DNA of 6,223 bases from JAMIFV01 sp035906055 (GTDB lineage: Bacteria; Pseudomonadota; Alphaproteobacteria; Rickettsiales; JABCZZ01). The position numbers and the translations under genes were made by a program. Shown piece by piece: positions 5,868 to 6,223 of the stretch; position 1 is the stretch's first letter; the number at the start of each line of letters is the position of its first letter. The stretch is from the NCBI GenBank assembly GCA_035906055.1, contig JAMIFV010000035.1:1-6223 (forward strand). Direction: 5' to 3'. The notes beneath the pieces are model-generated. The model searched no databases and was not told where the DNA came from. It saw nothing but the letters and a program-made list of their open reading frames with translations.

Positions 5868-5933
5868 GTCGTTCCCGCGAAAGCGGGAATCCAGTCTTTT
5901 TGTTTTCTGGATACCGACTTTCGTCGGTATGAC
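5868..5933. repeat. Palindromic element C (66 bp)
   Basis: Two arms in inverted orientation: GTC plus hairpin TTCCCGC-GAAA-GCGGGAA (5872-5889), and hairpin ATACCGAC-TTTC-GTCGGTAT (5911-5930) plus GAC. ATCCAG (5889-5894) pairs with CTGGAT (5907-5912) around a T-rich loop. Aligned over 27 positions the arms differ at seven; six of these are three compensated pairs within the hairpin stem. Translated, such repeats give PRKRES and WIPTFVGMT peptides that are often misannotated as proteins. A T-run (5862-5867) precedes it, without a good stem upstream. Confidence 0.87.
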
Positions 5934-6026
5934 GATTAAGGCAACTGCTCTAAAACTGTCTGCTCTAATACCGGGATTTACGCAGGGGAGTTTGCGCGGA
6001 GCGCAAACGGGGACGGCTAGTCCCTA
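5934..6026. other. Non-coding stretch between element C and the IS5 tip, with a perfect hairpin
   Basis: No gene is apparent. The stretch holds a 9-bp direct repeat CTGCTCTAA (5945-5953 and 5960-5968). A perfect 8-bp stem with a 3-nt loop, GTTTGCGC-GGA-GCGCAAAC (5990-6008), is flanked on both sides by GGGGA. A smaller stem, GGGAC-GGCTA-GTCCC (6010-6024), abuts the predicted IS tip. No T-run follows the first hairpin, so it is not a standard terminator. It may be a remnant of another repeat or a small structured RNA; neither is shown. Confidence 0.55.
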
Positions 6027-6223
6027 GGCACTGTTAGCTAATTTTCCAGTTATAGAGGATTTTAGTTGCGGCGAGTGCCACGAAGCTGAGGAAAACTTTG
6101 TCTTCCTTGTCGAAACGCAGACAGAGGCGTTTATTTTCCTTGAGCTTTCCGAAGTAACGCTCAATGCCGCCACGCAGCTTATACACCGCCTTGTCGTAGA
6201 GGATTTTAACTTTACGGTTTTTG
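6027..6223 (-). mobile_element. IS5-family insertion sequence, 3' end (runs off right edge)
   Basis: The transposase C-terminus on the minus strand stops at 6034. The plus-strand sequence GGCACTGTTAGC starting at 6027 resembles the GG-start, TGTT-containing terminal repeats of several IS5 subgroups. The bases just outside are CTA (6024-6026), fitting the TA-containing targets of IS5 relatives. The other end is off the window, so the terminal repeat and target duplication cannot be confirmed. Confidence 0.6.
6034..6223 (-). CDS. IS5-family transposase, C-terminal fragment
   Basis: The minus strand gives 62 codons ending at the TAA (6036-6034). The fragment includes DKAVYKLRGGIERYFGKLKE, in which Tyr14, Arg17, Glu21 and Lys28 fit the Y-(2)-R-(3)-E-(6)-K signature of IS4/IS5 transposases. 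Glu21 (codon 6162-6160) is the third member of the catalytic DDE triad. The remaining sequence, RLCLRFDKEDKVFLSFVALA, is the usual IS5 tail. No frameshift is seen in this part; the two catalytic aspartates lie beyond the right edge. The stop codon lies within about 10 bp of the predicted IS tip, so the reading frame runs into the terminal repeat. It converges on alaS. Confidence 0.9.
   Translation of the reverse strand, partial: KNRKVKILYDKAVYKLRGGIERYFGKLKENKRLCLRFDKEDKVFLSFVALAATKILYNWKIS

Noticed and set aside
5945..5968. 9-bp direct repeat CTGCTCTAA as an insertion target duplication
   Set aside because: The copies are only 6 bp apart, with nothing between them that could be an inserted element; probably chance or a small tandem duplication.
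5788..6027. A 79-codon plus-strand open frame after alaS
   Set aside because: It is a translation of palindromic elements B and C (peptides such as PRKRESS and WIPTFVGMT), with no ribosome binding site and no protein-like character.

Overview
The window most likely comes from an alphaproteobacterium. The lines of evidence are recA directly followed by alaS (an adjacency common in that class), a RecA and AlaRS that read as ordinary proteobacterial proteins, and dense palindromic intergenic repeats plus insertion sequences of the kind abundant in host-associated alphaproteobacteria such as Rickettsiales- or Holosporales-like lineages. The finer placement is inference and cannot be proved from this piece.

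Layout, left to right. Bases 1-133 (minus strand) hold the first 44 codons of an IS630-family transposase that runs off the left edge. About 60 bp beyond its start codon, on the plus strand, begins an orphan type IV pilin/pseudopilin-like gene (193-1017). A higB-higA toxin-antitoxin operon follows (1068-1722), with a clear promoter and a palindromic operator candidate at 1034-1062. Then come recA (1815-2867), a textbook intrinsic terminator (2887-2921), a 74-bp palindromic element (2981-3054), alaS (3061-5718), two more palindromic elements (5731-5820 and 5868-5933), a short stretch with a perfect hairpin, and finally the end of an IS5-family element. The last 62 codons of that element's transposase lie on the minus strand (6034-6223) and the predicted IS tip is at 6027.

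Functionally, the core is recA (recombination and DNA repair) and alaS (alanyl-tRNA synthetase). The strong terminator after recA separates them into two transcription units. The left third (IS630, orphan pilin, HigBA) is accessory and sits immediately upstream of recA.

The most interesting signal is in the three intergenic palindromes. Each is a head-to-head pair of arms, and all six arms obey one rule: GTC, then a hairpin whose base is (nearly always) an A-T pair, then CC. Where the two arms of an element differ, the changes are mostly compensatory within each arm's own hairpin. This resembles the REP/BIME arrangement mobilised by RAYT-type single-strand transposases, although no such transposase is in view. 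One of these elements forms nearly the whole alaS 5' leader. It appears to supply the Shine-Dalgarno sequence, inside a stable stem, and it is open in the alaS reading frame. A second point is that the higB toxin appears to be transcribed as a leaderless mRNA.
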